64,000 bases of DNA from Paenibacillus xylanilyticus. Lineage in GTDB: Bacteria > Bacillota > Bacilli > Paenibacillales > Paenibacillaceae. The stretch spans positions 879,001 to 943,000 of the forward strand of contig NZ_CP044310.1 of NCBI RefSeq assembly GCF_009664365.1, given 5' to 3'. Positions 1-8,405 of this stretch are shown one piece after another. Every line of letters starts with the position of its first letter. Position 1 is the stretch's first letter. The position numbers were made by a program, and so were the translations under genes. The notes beneath the pieces were generated by a model. The model searched no databases. It worked only from the letters and a program-made list of their open reading frames with translations, and was not told where the DNA came from.

Positions 1-84
1 ATGGATGAACTAGGGAATGAACAGATATTTACTATTCTCGGGGCCATGTTGGTCCCGGTATATATAGAGGAGTTTTTAAGATGA
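1..84 (+). other. Possible 3' end of an upstream coding frame
   Basis: The frame beginning at base 1 stays open until a TGA at 82-84 that overlaps the ATG of the next gene (ATGA). It could be the tail of an upstream gene translationally coupled to the dihydrouridine synthase. It is too short to recognise and may be chance. A Shine-Dalgarno AGAGGAG lies at 66-72, correctly placed for the ATG at 81. Confidence 0.2.
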
Positions 85-1070
85 AAGACAATTTTTGGCG
101 TGAATTGCCACGACCATTTTTTATATTGGCACCGATGGAAGATGTAACGGATGTTGTGTTTCGCCATGTTGTGAGTGCAGCGGCCAGACCGGATGTATTT
201 TTTACGGAGTTTGCGAATACGGAGAGTTACTGTCACCCGGAGGGGAACAAAAGTGTACGCGGGCGTTTGACGTTTACAGAGGATGAACAGCCCATGGTAG
301 CTCATATCTGGGGAGATAAGCCGGAATTCTTCCGGGAAATGAGCATCGGTATGGCGAAAGAAGGCTTTAAAGGCATCGACATCAACATGGGTTGTCCTGT
401 AGCCAATGTGGCGGAGAACGGGAAGGGCAGCGGGCTGATCTGTCGTCCTGAAACGGCTGCGGAAATTATCCAGGCTGCGAAAGCCGGGGGACTGCCCGTA
501 AGTGTAAAAACAAGACTTGGTTTCACTGAAGTGGACGAATGGCGCGACTGGTTGACCCATATTTTGAAACAAGACATCGTGAATCTCTCGATTCATCTGC
601 GCACAAGAGAAGAAATGAGCAAGGTAGATGCTCACTGGGAACTGATTCCGGAGATTAAAAAACTTCGTGATGAGGTAGCACCCAATACTCTGCTGACCAT
701 TAATGGGGATATTCCTGATCGTCAGACTGGGTTGAAGCTCGCTGAGCAATATGGTGTGGATGGCATTATGATTGGGCGTGGTATTTTCCAGAACCCGTTT
801 GCTTTTGAAAAAAAGCCGAAGGAACACACCAGCGAAGAACTGCTTGGTCTGCTGCGGCTTCATCTTGATCTCTATGATCAATATTCCGCACAGGAGCCGC
901 GTTCGTTCAGCCCGCTTGCTCGCTTCTTCAAAATCTATGTTCGTGGATTCCGCGGGGCAAGTGAACTTAGAAACAGCTTAATGAACGCCAAATCCACAAA
1001 AGAGGTGCGCACGCTGCTAGATGAGTTTGGAAGCAAGAATCATGATGAGGTTGAGGTACAAGGAAATTAA
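81..1070 (+). CDS. tRNA-dihydrouridine synthase family protein
   Basis: FMN enzyme that reduces a uridine in the D-loop of tRNA to dihydrouridine using NADPH; cytoplasmic. The TIM-barrel N-terminus carries the family start LAPMEDVTD (residues 17-25), the NMGCP loop with the catalytic cysteine C105, the lysine of SVKTR (K143), IHLRTR (171-176), NGD (208-210) and the FMN-phosphate loop GRG (232-234). The remaining 90 residues form the helical RNA-binding end. The 329-residue length is normal for Dus. The ATG at 81 is preceded by AGAGGAG with 8 nt spacing. Bacteria often carry more than one dus gene, so I do not assign DusB versus DusC. Monocistronic: a terminator follows directly. Confidence 0.93.
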   Translation: MKDNFWRELPRPFFILAPMEDVTDVVFRHVVSAAARPDVFFTEFANTESYCHPEGNKSVRGRLTFTEDEQPMVAHIWGDKPEFFREMSIGMAKEGFKGIDINMGCPVANVAENGKGSGLICRPETAAEIIQAAKAGGLPVSVKTRLGFTEVDEWRDWLTHILKQDIVNLSIHLRTREEMSKVDAHWELIPEIKKLRDEVAPNTLLTINGDIPDRQTGLKLAEQYGVDGIMIGRGIFQNPFAFEKKPKEHTSEELLGLLRLHLDLYDQYSAQEPRSFSPLARFFKIYVRGFRGASELRNSLMNAKSTKEVRTLLDEFGSKNHDEVEVQGN

Positions 1071-1109
1071 GATGCAGTAGGTTGGCGTAACAATAGACTA
1101 ACCTTGGGA

Positions 1110-1137
1110 AAACATGGCCGACTTGGCTGTGTTTTTT
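1110..1137 (+). terminator. Rho-independent terminator after dus
   Basis: A 10-bp stem (1110-1119 with 1125-1134, two G-U wobbles), 5-nt loop, then a T run. Confidence 0.75.
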
Positions 1138-1241
1138 CTTTTGAAGACCACATCATAGAGGATAAGCACAGGTTATTGTATGATGGATTGTAGAGAAGCC
1201 ACCTAAAAGTTGGTTATGAATATTGAACAAGGGAGAAATCA

Positions 1242-1811
1242 ATGTCCTGGAGTAAATTGAAGCAAAATCTAGAGAGTTTCCTCTGTCCAGCATTAGTAGG
1301 AAGGGTGGAATACCGATCAACCAGCTATCGCTATTCATCTGATCGACCAGGAAACTGTTACCTTGCCGTAGATAAGAAGAACATACTCAATATGAGTGAC
1401 TCAACAACCCCAATCCGCTGGTACCAGACGGAGCAGGAGATCAAGAACGATCCGAATATTGAAATTCCTGTGGATGATGAAGAGATTGAAGCGATTCGAA
1501 AAGAGAGCAAAGGAGCCATTCCAGAGGATCGCCTGCACGTCATTGCAAGAAGCAGAAAAATCTCTGTCCTGGCCAAAGAGCTTTTGTCAGCTCAGTCATC
1601 ATTAAGCAAATCCAATTTTACGGCTGCAGCGACTACGTTTTTATCAAGACCTATTGAAGAAAGTTTGGAGAGTCAAGATATCTTGCTGAACATTCTGGCT
1701 TTGGTAGACAGACGCGTTGGCAAAAAACGAATTTTGAACATGTCCGAGAAGATCAAGTTAAAGCATCCAGCCGTGCAATATTTTTATGAAATTCGGCGTA
1801 GGACGCTGTGA
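1242..1811 (+). CDS. Conserved hypothetical protein, SF0329-like
   Basis: A 189-residue soluble protein of unknown function. No signal peptide or membrane segment is visible. The N-terminus MSWSKLKQNLESFL followed by GRVEYRSTSYRY recalls a small family found across Bacilli that is annotated SF0329; the name is recalled, not searched. The middle (residues 60-100) is acidic with DDEEIEAIRKE, and the C-terminus is basic (RRVGKKR, EIRRRTL), which might suit nucleic-acid or protein contact, but this is speculation. A site GGGAGA precedes the ATG. It stands alone between the dus terminator and the toxin-antitoxin locus. Confidence 0.6.
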   Translation: MSWSKLKQNLESFLCPALVGRVEYRSTSYRYSSDRPGNCYLAVDKKNILNMSDSTTPIRWYQTEQEIKNDPNIEIPVDDEEIEAIRKESKGAIPEDRLHVIARSRKISVLAKELLSAQSSLSKSNFTAAATTFLSRPIEESLESQDILLNILALVDRRVGKKRILNMSEKIKLKHPAVQYFYEIRRRTL

Positions 1812-1865
1812 TTTAGTTGAGAGTTAGATGGATATCATTTTTTTCTACGCCTGCTAAGCCATGAA

Positions 1866-1893
1866 TTGAATTCCTCATTCGTCATGTTATAAT
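1866..1893 (+). promoter_or_regulatory. Promoter of the antisense (antitoxin) RNA
   Basis: TTGAAT (1866-1871), 16-nt spacer, TATAAT (1888-1893) with an extended -10 TGT. A transcript would start near 1900 and run toward the 3' end of the minus-strand toxin gene. No open reading frame follows, which supports a regulatory RNA. Confidence 0.7.
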
Positions 1894-1910
1894 AAGGGCA
1901 TGAACAGCTT

Positions 1911-1946
1911 ATAATGCAAAGAGAGCCGTGCTGTAACACGACTCTC
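1911..1946 (-). terminator. Probable terminator of the toxin mRNA
   Basis: On the minus strand a 10-bp stem (1946-1937 with 1930-1921, one G-U) and 6-nt loop are followed by TTTGCATTAT. The stem has a true mismatch on the plus strand but only a wobble on the minus strand, so the structure belongs to the toxin transcript. The U tract is weak. Confidence 0.5.
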
Positions 1947-1996
1947 CGCGCAATAGCCGCTTTTAAGGGCGGTGGGCTTAACAAGAGGATATACGT

Positions 1997-2036
1997 CAAG
2001 TAGACCGCAACCTTTGCTCGGGGGGCGGTCTACTTG
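1997..2036 (+). terminator. 12-bp hairpin ending the antisense RNA
   Basis: Perfect stem CAAGTAGACCGC (1997-2008) with GCGGTCTACTTG (2025-2036), 16-nt loop, followed by TGTTTATT. It overlaps the last codons and stop of the toxin gene on the other strand, so it is shared by both RNAs. Confidence 0.6.
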
Positions 2037-2110
2037 TGTTTATTGGACAGCAGCGCTACAATCAGCGAACCGAAGGTAAGCATCAGCATAATCGCTTCAA
2101 ACACTGTCAC
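2030..2110 (-). CDS. Small holin-like toxin (TxpA/BsrG type), 26 residues
   Basis: A 26-residue peptide starting MTVFEAIMLMLTFG, then a hydrophobic run SLIVALL and a basic end SNKHK. The start is GTG at 2110, with a near-perfect ribosome site GGGAGGTGAT at 2125-2116. BsrG of B. subtilis starts MTVYESLMIMINFG, so the family match is convincing although this peptide is shorter. Members insert into or perturb the cell membrane and are silenced by an antisense RNA that promotes decay of the toxin mRNA. Its own extended -10 promoter lies upstream (2175-2202), and a convergent candidate antitoxin RNA overlaps its 3' end. This gene is easily missed because of its size. Confidence 0.8.
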   Translation of the reverse strand: MTVFEAIMLMLTFGSLIVALLSNKHK

Positions 2111-2174
2111 AAGGCATCACCTCCCTTCCGGGAGATTAGCCGACCGCCCATATCAGCCTTTCTATTACTATCCG

Positions 2175-2202
2175 ATTATACCATAATCTTCATTTCTCTC
2201 GA
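2175..2202 (-). promoter_or_regulatory. Toxin promoter
   Basis: On the minus strand, TATAAT (2180-2175) with the extended -10 element TGG and a weak -35 TCGAGA 16 nt upstream. The predicted start is near 2168, giving a leader of about 60 nt before the GTG. Confidence 0.6.
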
Positions 2203-2230
2203 TGGGCATTCAAAGTAAACAGGTAGTAAA

Positions 2231-2274
2231 AGATAATTGGTTTTGCTATAGCTTTTAGCTATAACTAGTTATCT
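2231..2274 (+). other. Long imperfect hairpin in the metE-like upstream region
   Basis: AGATAATTGGTT (2231-2242) and ATAGC (2248-2252) pair with GCTAT AACTAGTTATCT (2258-2274) apart from a 5-nt bulge, using two wobbles; TCTTTT follows shortly after. It contains the smaller inverted repeat TATAGC-TTTTA-GCTATA (2247-2263). It lies before the extended -10 TGCTATGAT (2307-2315) of the next gene, so it is more likely an operator or a terminator between units than a leader. Confidence 0.35.
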
Positions 2275-2344
2275 TCTTTTGGTTATTCTTCTAACTCCTT
2301 TCCGCGTGCTATGATAGCCCTATACAACGAGGGGGGTTATTTAC

Positions 2345-3505
2345 ATGACTGATAAGTTCCAGATCGTAGGAAGTTTGTTGCGGCCCGAAGAGCTGCTGAC
2401 ATATAAAACTCAAATTGAGCATCGTGATGATATACAGTACCCATTCTATGAAAACTTTGAAGGATATGCCGAGTGCGAGACTGCAGCGGTGAAAGAGGTC
2501 GTACAAAAGGAAATCGAGCATAACCTGTCGGTGGTTACGGACGGCGAGTTCTCCAAGTCGATGTGGCATCTGGACTTTGTCTGGGGCTTTGACGGAATCG
2601 AACGCTATATTGCGGACCACGGTTACTTTTTCCGGGATGTGGATGGAACATCCAAATATGAAACTCGCAAAGATATCGGATTGCGCATTACAGGTGAACT
2701 GAGCGGTAAGAACCATCACTTCATTCAACTGTTCAAACAGCTGCAGGATACGGCAGGCGATCAGCAAACAAAACTTTGCGTACCGTCACCTTCCCATATC
2801 TTCGGTGAGCTGTCCTGGTCGGATAACATCGGCGGTACGGATGCTGTATATCAGAACAAACAGGAGCTCAAAGCGGGTCTTGAGAAGGCCTATAAAGAAT
2901 TCGTAGCGGAATTCGCTGCGGCTGGCGGCAAAATTCTGCAATTCGACGACTGCCTCTGGGAGCTGTTTGCAGACGATAACCCGAACTCTCCATTTACCGG
3001 CGAGCACATTGATCAAGAGGAAGTAAAGGGTCTCGCTGCTGAATTTATTGAGATTAACAATAACGTAATTGACTTCGGTCACAGCCTGGGATTGAAAATG
3101 TGGACACATAACTGCCGCGGTAACTACGATTCCCGCAATATGGGTGGTGGGTCTTATGCGAAGATCGCCAACCTGTTCCTGAAACAGTTGAAATATGACC
3201 GTTTCTTCCTGGAATGGGATGATGACCGTGCAGGTTCGATCGAAGCGCTGGAAGTGTTCAAGGACAGACCGGAAACGGAAATTGTTCTCGGCCTGCTGTC
3301 TTCCAAAACAAGTACACTCGATGATGAAGCACGCGTCATCCGTTTGCTTGACGAAGCATCCAAAATCATTGATAAGGATCGTCTGCTGCTCTCCCATCAA
3401 TGTGGGTTCGCCTCCTGCGATGGCGGTAATGAGCTGAGCGAAGCTCAGCAATGGGCGAAGATCGACCAAGGTCAACGCATTGCCAAGCAGTACTGGAATA
3501 ACTAA
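2345..3505 (+). CDS. MetE C-terminal-like methyltransferase (YxjG/YxjH family)
   Basis: Cobalamin-independent methionine synthase-like enzyme that should transfer a methyl group to homocysteine or a related thiol. At 386 residues it has only the catalytic barrel and lacks the N-terminal half of full MetE (about 750 residues), as in B. subtilis YxjG and YxjH. Probable zinc ligands are H255 and C257 (WTHNCRGN), E290 (FFLEWD) and C353 (SHQCGF). VTDGEFSKSMW (64-74) is the family substrate loop. The ATG follows GAGGGGGG. B. subtilis homologues sit behind S-box riboswitches; I looked for S-box motifs upstream and found none, only a hairpin and an extended -10. Whether methyltetrahydrofolate is the true donor is unknown. 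Confidence 0.85.
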   Translation: MTDKFQIVGSLLRPEELLTYKTQIEHRDDIQYPFYENFEGYAECETAAVKEVVQKEIEHNLSVVTDGEFSKSMWHLDFVWGFDGIERYIADHGYFFRDVDGTSKYETRKDIGLRITGELSGKNHHFIQLFKQLQDTAGDQQTKLCVPSPSHIFGELSWSDNIGGTDAVYQNKQELKAGLEKAYKEFVAEFAAAGGKILQFDDCLWELFADDNPNSPFTGEHIDQEEVKGLAAEFIEINNNVIDFGHSLGLKMWTHNCRGNYDSRNMGGGSYAKIANLFLKQLKYDRFFLEWDDDRAGSIEALEVFKDRPETEIVLGLLSSKTSTLDDEARVIRLLDEASKIIDKDRLLLSHQCGFASCDGGNELSEAQQWAKIDQGQRIAKQYWNN

Positions 3506-3530
3506 TTTAATAGAAGCACTATTTTAGATA

Positions 3531-3583
3531 AAAGGGATGACTCCAAGGGCCGTTTACGGACCACGTGAGTCATCCCTTTTTTG
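3531..3583 (+). terminator. Strong terminator after the metE-like gene
   Basis: 13-bp perfect stem (3531-3543 with 3567-3579) and a run of six T. The 270 bases from here to 3853 hold no gene I can support. Confidence 0.9.
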
Positions 3584-3853
3584 TGTGCAGCCTGCTGCCT
3601 CGGTCAAACACACAAACCAAGACGAAGTACATTGAATGTGGTTTTTGTCCAACTGCCGTAATATTTCAATCTAGGCTAAGAGGATAGACTCCGTACGCTA
3701 ACATTGTCTGAGATGTGGAATTAAACAGGAAAATCCGATGCTAATCAAGAAGTTATATTATTCCAGGATTACCCTGTGGAGTATGGTTGTGGAGATGGTT
3801 GGATCGCTTATAAGTGTTCATTAGCGTTTATTAGAAGCATGAGGGGAGAGAAA

Positions 3854-6800
3854 ATGATGACAGATAAACATGATCTGATAAATAGAGAACAATTGCTTAC
3901 AGCGCTGGACTCGCTGGGGTATTCGGACAGAATGAAGCGGATGGCACTTCTGGGACGCCAACATGCAGGAGATACGAAATATTCCGCGCTGCTTGTATCC
4001 TTGCTCGAAAGCGGCACCGCCTATGAGGCTCATCTGGCCTTGACGGGTGCGGGTGTAGTGAATGATGCCCGTGCAGTTATACTTGCTCTGCAGCATCCGA
4101 AGGCAGGAGTTAGGGGCCGGGCGGCTCGGCTGTTGCCAGAAGTGGTGACGGACCCGGACTTTTCGATTGAAACCGAAATCGCCCTGATGTCATATCACTG
4201 CCGCCGTCAATTGCTGAGGAGCATCTTGAATACACATCGTCAGGATTGGGCGGAGCGTCTGCTGCCAATCGTGCTTAACCGCTGGGGAGCACAAGAAGCG
4301 GCCTTGCTACTGGCTGTGTGCAGCGAAGATACGGTAGGCAGTAGGCTGCCAGAGCTGGGTTATGCGTTACAGAATTGGCGGCTCCTAACGAAGTACCACC
4401 CCGATCTGGTGGCAGCGTACTTCAAGAATGCTTTGCAGCATGCAACGCACCGGGAGAAGACCCATGTATGGTGGGCGCTCTCTTCCGCAATTGAAATATT
4501 GAGTTTTTCAAGACCGGCGATCGTGCTGGAATGTGCGCTTACGCTTGGGCCGACGGATACGATTCATCCTGTACTCAAGCAGCAGCTGGGGATTCTGATT
4601 CAGGCCAGCGCAGAGGATGTATTCGAACTGCTGACACGTGAGGAGACAAGGGAATATCTTCTGAATCATGGCGTACCGGCAGGTGTTTTGAAAAAAAGAA
4701 AATGGTTCACCACAGCCCAGTGGACCACACTGGGTGCATTACTCGCAGATCAGCCAGTGCACCTGGCCAGGGTGCTGGATGCCCTTGCGCCTTCACATCG
4801 CGAAGCGATCTTTGATGCGGCTTATCCGGAAGAAGAGCGGAAGACGCGTAATTTCCCCACGCCGCTGCTGGATGTACTGCCACACCAGCTGCGTGACAAG
4901 GAAGCTGCCCGCATGCTGGAACTGCGTGACATTCGTGATGATCGGGACGCCATGCTCGAAACGACGGCACGCCTTACCATCGATCATGCACGGGAGAAGC
5001 TGGAACAAGCCGTTCAGGTGTCTAATAGCGATGAGCGTGCAGCAGCCTATGCACACCTCGTTCGAAGCACAGCACTTTCCCGGCGTGGTATGGATGAGAC
5101 GCTTCGTTTCCTGACCCGAATCAAGAACGATCAGGATCCGGTACGCTTCATGGTGATGGCTCAGCTCTCCAACTGTCCTGCTCCCATGTTCAAGGAAGAG
5201 CATATTGACGATCTGACGGTGCTGGTGGATAGCGTGATTGAAGCAAGAGACACGTCTTATGGGACAAGGTCCGCAGTGGAGAGACTGGCTTTTGCCATAC
5301 TGCGTGAACATGCACTAGAGCCGAAGGGCGCCCTGTTCAAGTTTGCTCTGAGAACGTTCGGAAGATTGACAATGCGTGACGGACAGTTTGCATTGTACTC
5401 GATGGATTGGGATAGCATACCGAGTTCTGCACTGGAAGCGTTATTCGATGAGGTCTATGCCTTTGGTGTGGAAGCGAACAAGCGTGAAAACACGAGTGTG
5501 ATTCTGCGCATGGCAGATTTGTTCGGAAAAGCCGTGGATCGGTTGCCGAAGCTCCAGCTTCTGCTGAAAGAACTGCTGCAGGCCAAAACGGTATCCCCAC
5601 AGGCAGTTCATTATTGGCTGGCACCCTATAAAACCCGGGATGCAAGGGTTAGAGAATTGCTGGATAGAGATCCATCCTTCATCTCATTCCATGACGTATT
5701 CATGCATCTGCATCTGAAGCGTCAGGAGTGGCTGGACCCGTTCATCTCGGGGGCAATCATCAAAGGCAAGCATTTATCGGGAAAAACCATTCATGTTGTG
5801 CCTGCGCATAACGGGTTTCATCGGTGGCTGCCGCGTCAGCAAAAGGCATTCGCTTCCCTGCTGGAACGGGTTGCACTCGACGCCAAACGAAGCTTCCATG
5901 AACGTGCATCCGCGATGCGCAGCTTGGCCAGCTTGCCTGATTATTGCTCTGATCAACTGGAAGTATTACTGCATGACGAGGAAGTGCATGTTGTGGAGGC
6001 AGCGCTGTATGCATACTCGTTATGGGAAGAGCCCGAGAAGGCACTGCCTGTATTGCTAAACAACCTGGATGGAGACCGGGCCAGGGTTGCCATGTACTCA
6101 ATCCCCAGATGCATGCGCAGGGTCAGTCCGGTGATGCTGACGTCCATGCTGTCCGACCTGCTCCATCGGGAGAAATTAAAGATCACGGTCAGAAAAGAAG
6201 CCATCCGGCTCCTTGGAGCTTATAAAAGTGAAGAGAGCATGGGCCTTCTCATCCGTGAATACGAGAAACCGAATGTGCACAAGGACGTGATGATCGCCAT
6301 AGGCCATGCGGCTAGACAATGGCTGGATGATGAACGCAGCTGGGCCATGCTGAGTGCCATGGCTGCTTCCCCGCAGCGTGATATCGCCAGAAGCCTGCTT
6401 AACCAGTATTCTGGCGGCATTCCCGTAGAAGCCCGGCCAAGATATTTGCAGTTGATTATTGAGATCGCCGGACATGCCGATCCGGTTGTGGCGAGAGAGG
6501 CTTTCCGGGCGATGAGCCTGTGGGTGAATGGAAGTGAAGAGAAGGTGGCAGCTTCGGCCAGCAAAACGCTTCTGGATCTGGAGGACAATGCCAGGTGGAA
6601 GGCAGCAATGGATACGCTAATTTCTGCTTGTCGTGAAGGAAAGGTGAATGACCAGGTCATTAACGTTTGCACACAATTGGCGGGCACGGAGACAAGAGCC
6701 GAATGGAATGCCAGCTCGGAGAGAGACCTTCCAGAACGGCAGCGACTGGTCGCGTTGATAGACAAGCTAATCTCATTGCCTCCACAAGCGAAGCGGGGAC

Positions 6801-7228
6801 TCGTTCCTTTATATACAGGCATAATTGCTGCTCTTCAATCCCAAGAAACCCTGAAATCAGCCGTAATTAAGTTACATTTGGCATTTGTGGAATGGAACGA
6901 GAAGGATCAGGCAGCCCTGCAATTGGACCCTGTGATTCAAATGGTGGACAAGCATCCGTATCTATCCGAGGTAGCCTACAGGCAGATCAATCGTGCAGCA
7001 AATGCCAGTGAGGCGTATTGGAAACCGGAGGCGATTCTGGATCTGGTAGACCAACTGAGAGGCCAGCAGCGAATTGCGGCCCAGTATCTTGGGCTTTCTC
7101 TGCTGAGGATTGCGGGAACCGCACTACTGTGGAATCAGGCTTGTACCGAACGCTTGCGAGCATACCGGAATCATGAGCATGAGGCCATTCGTATGTCTGC
7201 ATTGGATATTTGGACGGTTCTCGAATAG
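3854..7228 (+). CDS. Giant HEAT/ARM-type helical repeat protein
   Basis: A 1,124-residue protein of unknown function, almost entirely made of amphipathic helix pairs. Typical repeats are AVILALQHPKAGVRGRAARLLPEV, LEVLLHDEEVHVVEAALYAY, KITVRKEAIRLLGAY and AGHADPVVAREAFRAM (about residues 70-95, 690-715, 785-800, 880-900). No signal peptide, membrane segment or enzymatic motif is seen. Such alpha-solenoids bind proteins or nucleic acids. The frame is open from 3776, but ATG 3854 follows AGGGGAGAG with good spacing, so the first 26 codons are probably untranslated. The ABC-type ATPase 95 bases downstream has no visible promoter or terminator in between, so the two may be co-transcribed. It could be a scaffold or a lineage-specific defence or stress protein. 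Confidence 0.75.
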   Translation: MMTDKHDLINREQLLTALDSLGYSDRMKRMALLGRQHAGDTKYSALLVSLLESGTAYEAHLALTGAGVVNDARAVILALQHPKAGVRGRAARLLPEVVTDPDFSIETEIALMSYHCRRQLLRSILNTHRQDWAERLLPIVLNRWGAQEAALLLAVCSEDTVGSRLPELGYALQNWRLLTKYHPDLVAAYFKNALQHATHREKTHVWWALSSAIEILSFSRPAIVLECALTLGPTDTIHPVLKQQLGILIQASAEDVFELLTREETREYLLNHGVPAGVLKKRKWFTTAQWTTLGALLADQPVHLARVLDALAPSHREAIFDAAYPEEERKTRNFPTPLLDVLPHQLRDKEAARMLELRDIRDDRDAMLETTARLTIDHAREKLEQAVQVSNSDERAAAYAHLVRSTALSRRGMDETLRFLTRIKNDQDPVRFMVMAQLSNCPAPMFKEEHIDDLTVLVDSVIEARDTSYGTRSAVERLAFAILREHALEPKGALFKFALRTFGRLTMRDGQFALYSMDWDSIPSSALEALFDEVYAFGVEANKRENTSVILRMADLFGKAVDRLPKLQLLLKELLQAKTVSPQAVHYWLAPYKTRDARVRELLDRDPSFISFHDVFMHLHLKRQEWLDPFISGAIIKGKHLSGKTIHVVPAHNGFHRWLPRQQKAFASLLERVALDAKRSFHERASAMRSLASLPDYCSDQLEVLLHDEEVHVVEAALYAYSLWEEPEKALPVLLNNLDGDRARVAMYSIPRCMRRVSPVMLTSMLSDLLHREKLKITVRKEAIRLLGAYKSEESMGLLIREYEKPNVHKDVMIAIGHAARQWLDDERSWAMLSAMAASPQRDIARSLLNQYSGGIPVEARPRYLQLIIEIAGHADPVVAREAFRAMSLWVNGSEEKVAASASKTLLDLEDNARWKAAMDTLISACREGKVNDQVINVCTQLAGTETRAEWNASSERDLPERQRLVALIDKLISLPPQAKRGLVPLYTGIIAALQSQETLKSAVIKLHLAFVEWNEKDQAALQLDPVIQMVDKHPYLSEVAYRQINRAANASEAYWKPEAILDLVDQLRGQQRIAAQYLGLSLLRIAGTALLWNQACTERLRAYRNHEHEAIRMSALDIWTVLE

Positions 7229-7323
7229 AAAAGACGTTTGAATTGGGTGTTTACATGGATAGATTGTCGTTATGAATATTCTACATGAATTCATTTTATT
7301 TTATCCGGGAGGGGAGCCGAGAC

Positions 7324-8133
7324 GTGCTGCATATAAGTAACTTCAAACTCTCTTCTGTCATTTCCAGCAATCCGAATATCTATCCGGATCATGTGTTCAG
7401 ACACATGGCAGGGGAGGTTCTGCTGTTTGACCGAATCACGGTACTTTACGGTAGTAATGGCTCCGGCAAATCCACCTTGCTGAATCTGATCGCGAACATT
7501 TTGGGATTGGCGGGTGCTGAGCGAATGTCCACTTATGGACACAGCATCTATGTTCAGCGGTTTATCGAGGAAAGCAGCTACCAACTCGGGCTGGATGAAC
7601 AGGAGCGTCCCGTATATAAGCTGCCCGAGGGGAGCCGGTACATCAAGTCAGAGGATCTGCTATATGAAATCAAGAAAATACAGCAGAAAAGCGTGCTTCG
7701 CGAAGGGCTGCTTCATGAGCAATTTGTACAGGGAAAGAGCAAGGCCGAGGTCGAAGAGCTGGAACAGTCGTATGCTTTTGAGAAAAAGATGGATATCATT
7801 CGATTCTCGCAGGAGAAGTATTCGAACGGGGAAAGCTCGATGCAGTTCTTTGAGGAGCATTTGCTCCCCGGTCAGCTGTATTTATTGGATGAACCGGAAA
7901 CGTCATTGTCTCCCGCGAATCAAATCAAGCTGGCTGAACAGATGAACGATCTGGCGCGTTACTTCGATAGTCAATTCATTATTGCCACGCACTCTCCTTT
8001 TGTTCTGGGCACGCTTCATGCGAAGATCTACAATCTTGATGCCAGCATGCTGCAGACGACAGAGTGGTATGAACTGGACAATGTACGATTCTTTTACGAA
8101 TTTTTTCATAAGCATCAACGGCTGTTTGAATGA
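7324..8133 (+). CDS. Solitary ABC-type ATPase (COG3910-like AAA family)
   Basis: Cytoplasmic ATPase with SMC/OLD-like organisation and no membrane partner. From the GTG start chosen here it has Walker A GSNGSGKST (residues 43-51), a degenerate signature YSNGES (166-171), Walker B LYLLDEPETS (D189, E190) and the switch histidine of ATHSPF (H223). An upstream ATG at 7285 gives 13 more residues but lacks a ribosome site, whereas GTG 7324 has GGGAGGGGAG at 7307-7316. The family is common in Firmicutes and is usually annotated AAA family ATPase without a proven role; relatives include nuclease-associated ATPases, but no nuclease domain or TOPRIM gene is adjacent. It follows the HEAT-repeat gene and ends in a terminator. 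Confidence 0.8.
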   Translation: MLHISNFKLSSVISSNPNIYPDHVFRHMAGEVLLFDRITVLYGSNGSGKSTLLNLIANILGLAGAERMSTYGHSIYVQRFIEESSYQLGLDEQERPVYKLPEGSRYIKSEDLLYEIKKIQQKSVLREGLLHEQFVQGKSKAEVEELEQSYAFEKKMDIIRFSQEKYSNGESSMQFFEEHLLPGQLYLLDEPETSLSPANQIKLAEQMNDLARYFDSQFIIATHSPFVLGTLHAKIYNLDASMLQTTEWYELDNVRFFYEFFHKHQRLFE

Positions 8134-8154
8134 ATAGGTTTAACATTCTAGTAA

Positions 8155-8186
8155 GAGGTATCCTGATGTCAGGGTACCTCTTTTTG
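8155..8186 (+). terminator. Terminator of the HEAT/ATPase unit
   Basis: 11-bp stem (8155-8165 with 8170-8180, one wobble) and five T. Confidence 0.85.
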
Positions 8187-8340
8187 TTATACATTTTATC
8201 AGGTTAAGGGCAAATGGAACTCTTATGCACTCTTTTGCAATCTACTAATTCATTCCAGCCCGAATCTGCGAATATATTGTCCTGCTTGAATCTCGGCCGT
8301 ATAACATTGAAATAAAAAGCTGAAATAGCAATTAATTGCA

Positions 8341-8389
8341 TTGATTTTTATGCAGATAATTGTATAATCTACTTAATTAACGTTAATTA
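8341..8389 (+). promoter_or_regulatory. Promoter with 16-bp palindromic operator for the tetR-led operon
   Basis: TTGATT (8341-8346), 16-nt spacer, TATAAT (8363-8368), then the perfect palindrome TAATTAACGTTAATTA at 8374-8389, which covers the expected transcription start. Placement and symmetry fit autoregulation by the TetR protein encoded next. Binding is inferred. Confidence 0.75.
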
Positions 8390-8405
8390 GAATGGAGAAA
8401 AGGGG

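Larger units (their letters stand above)
1900..2040 (+). ncRNA. Candidate antisense RNA of a type I toxin-antitoxin pair
   Basis: About 140 nt from a strong promoter to the hairpin at 1997-2036. It is complementary to the 3' untranslated region and last codons of the toxin mRNA transcribed from the opposite strand, the convergent arrangement known for TxpA/RatA and BsrG/SR4 of Bacillus subtilis. It contains the motif AGCCGCTTTTAAGGGCGGT, which can fold as CCGC/GCGG. Both ends are inferred from promoter and hairpin position; no transcript data are available. The alternative is a leader or unrelated sRNA. Confidence 0.6.

Noticed and set aside
2220..2344. S-box (SAM-I) riboswitch expected upstream of a YxjG-type gene
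   Set aside because: None of the conserved S-box segments (GAGGGA, GATGAAACC-like cores) is present.
2786..3475. Minus-strand open frame opposite the metE-like gene
   Set aside because: Shadow frame; the plus-strand product has conserved zinc ligands and a strong ribosome site.
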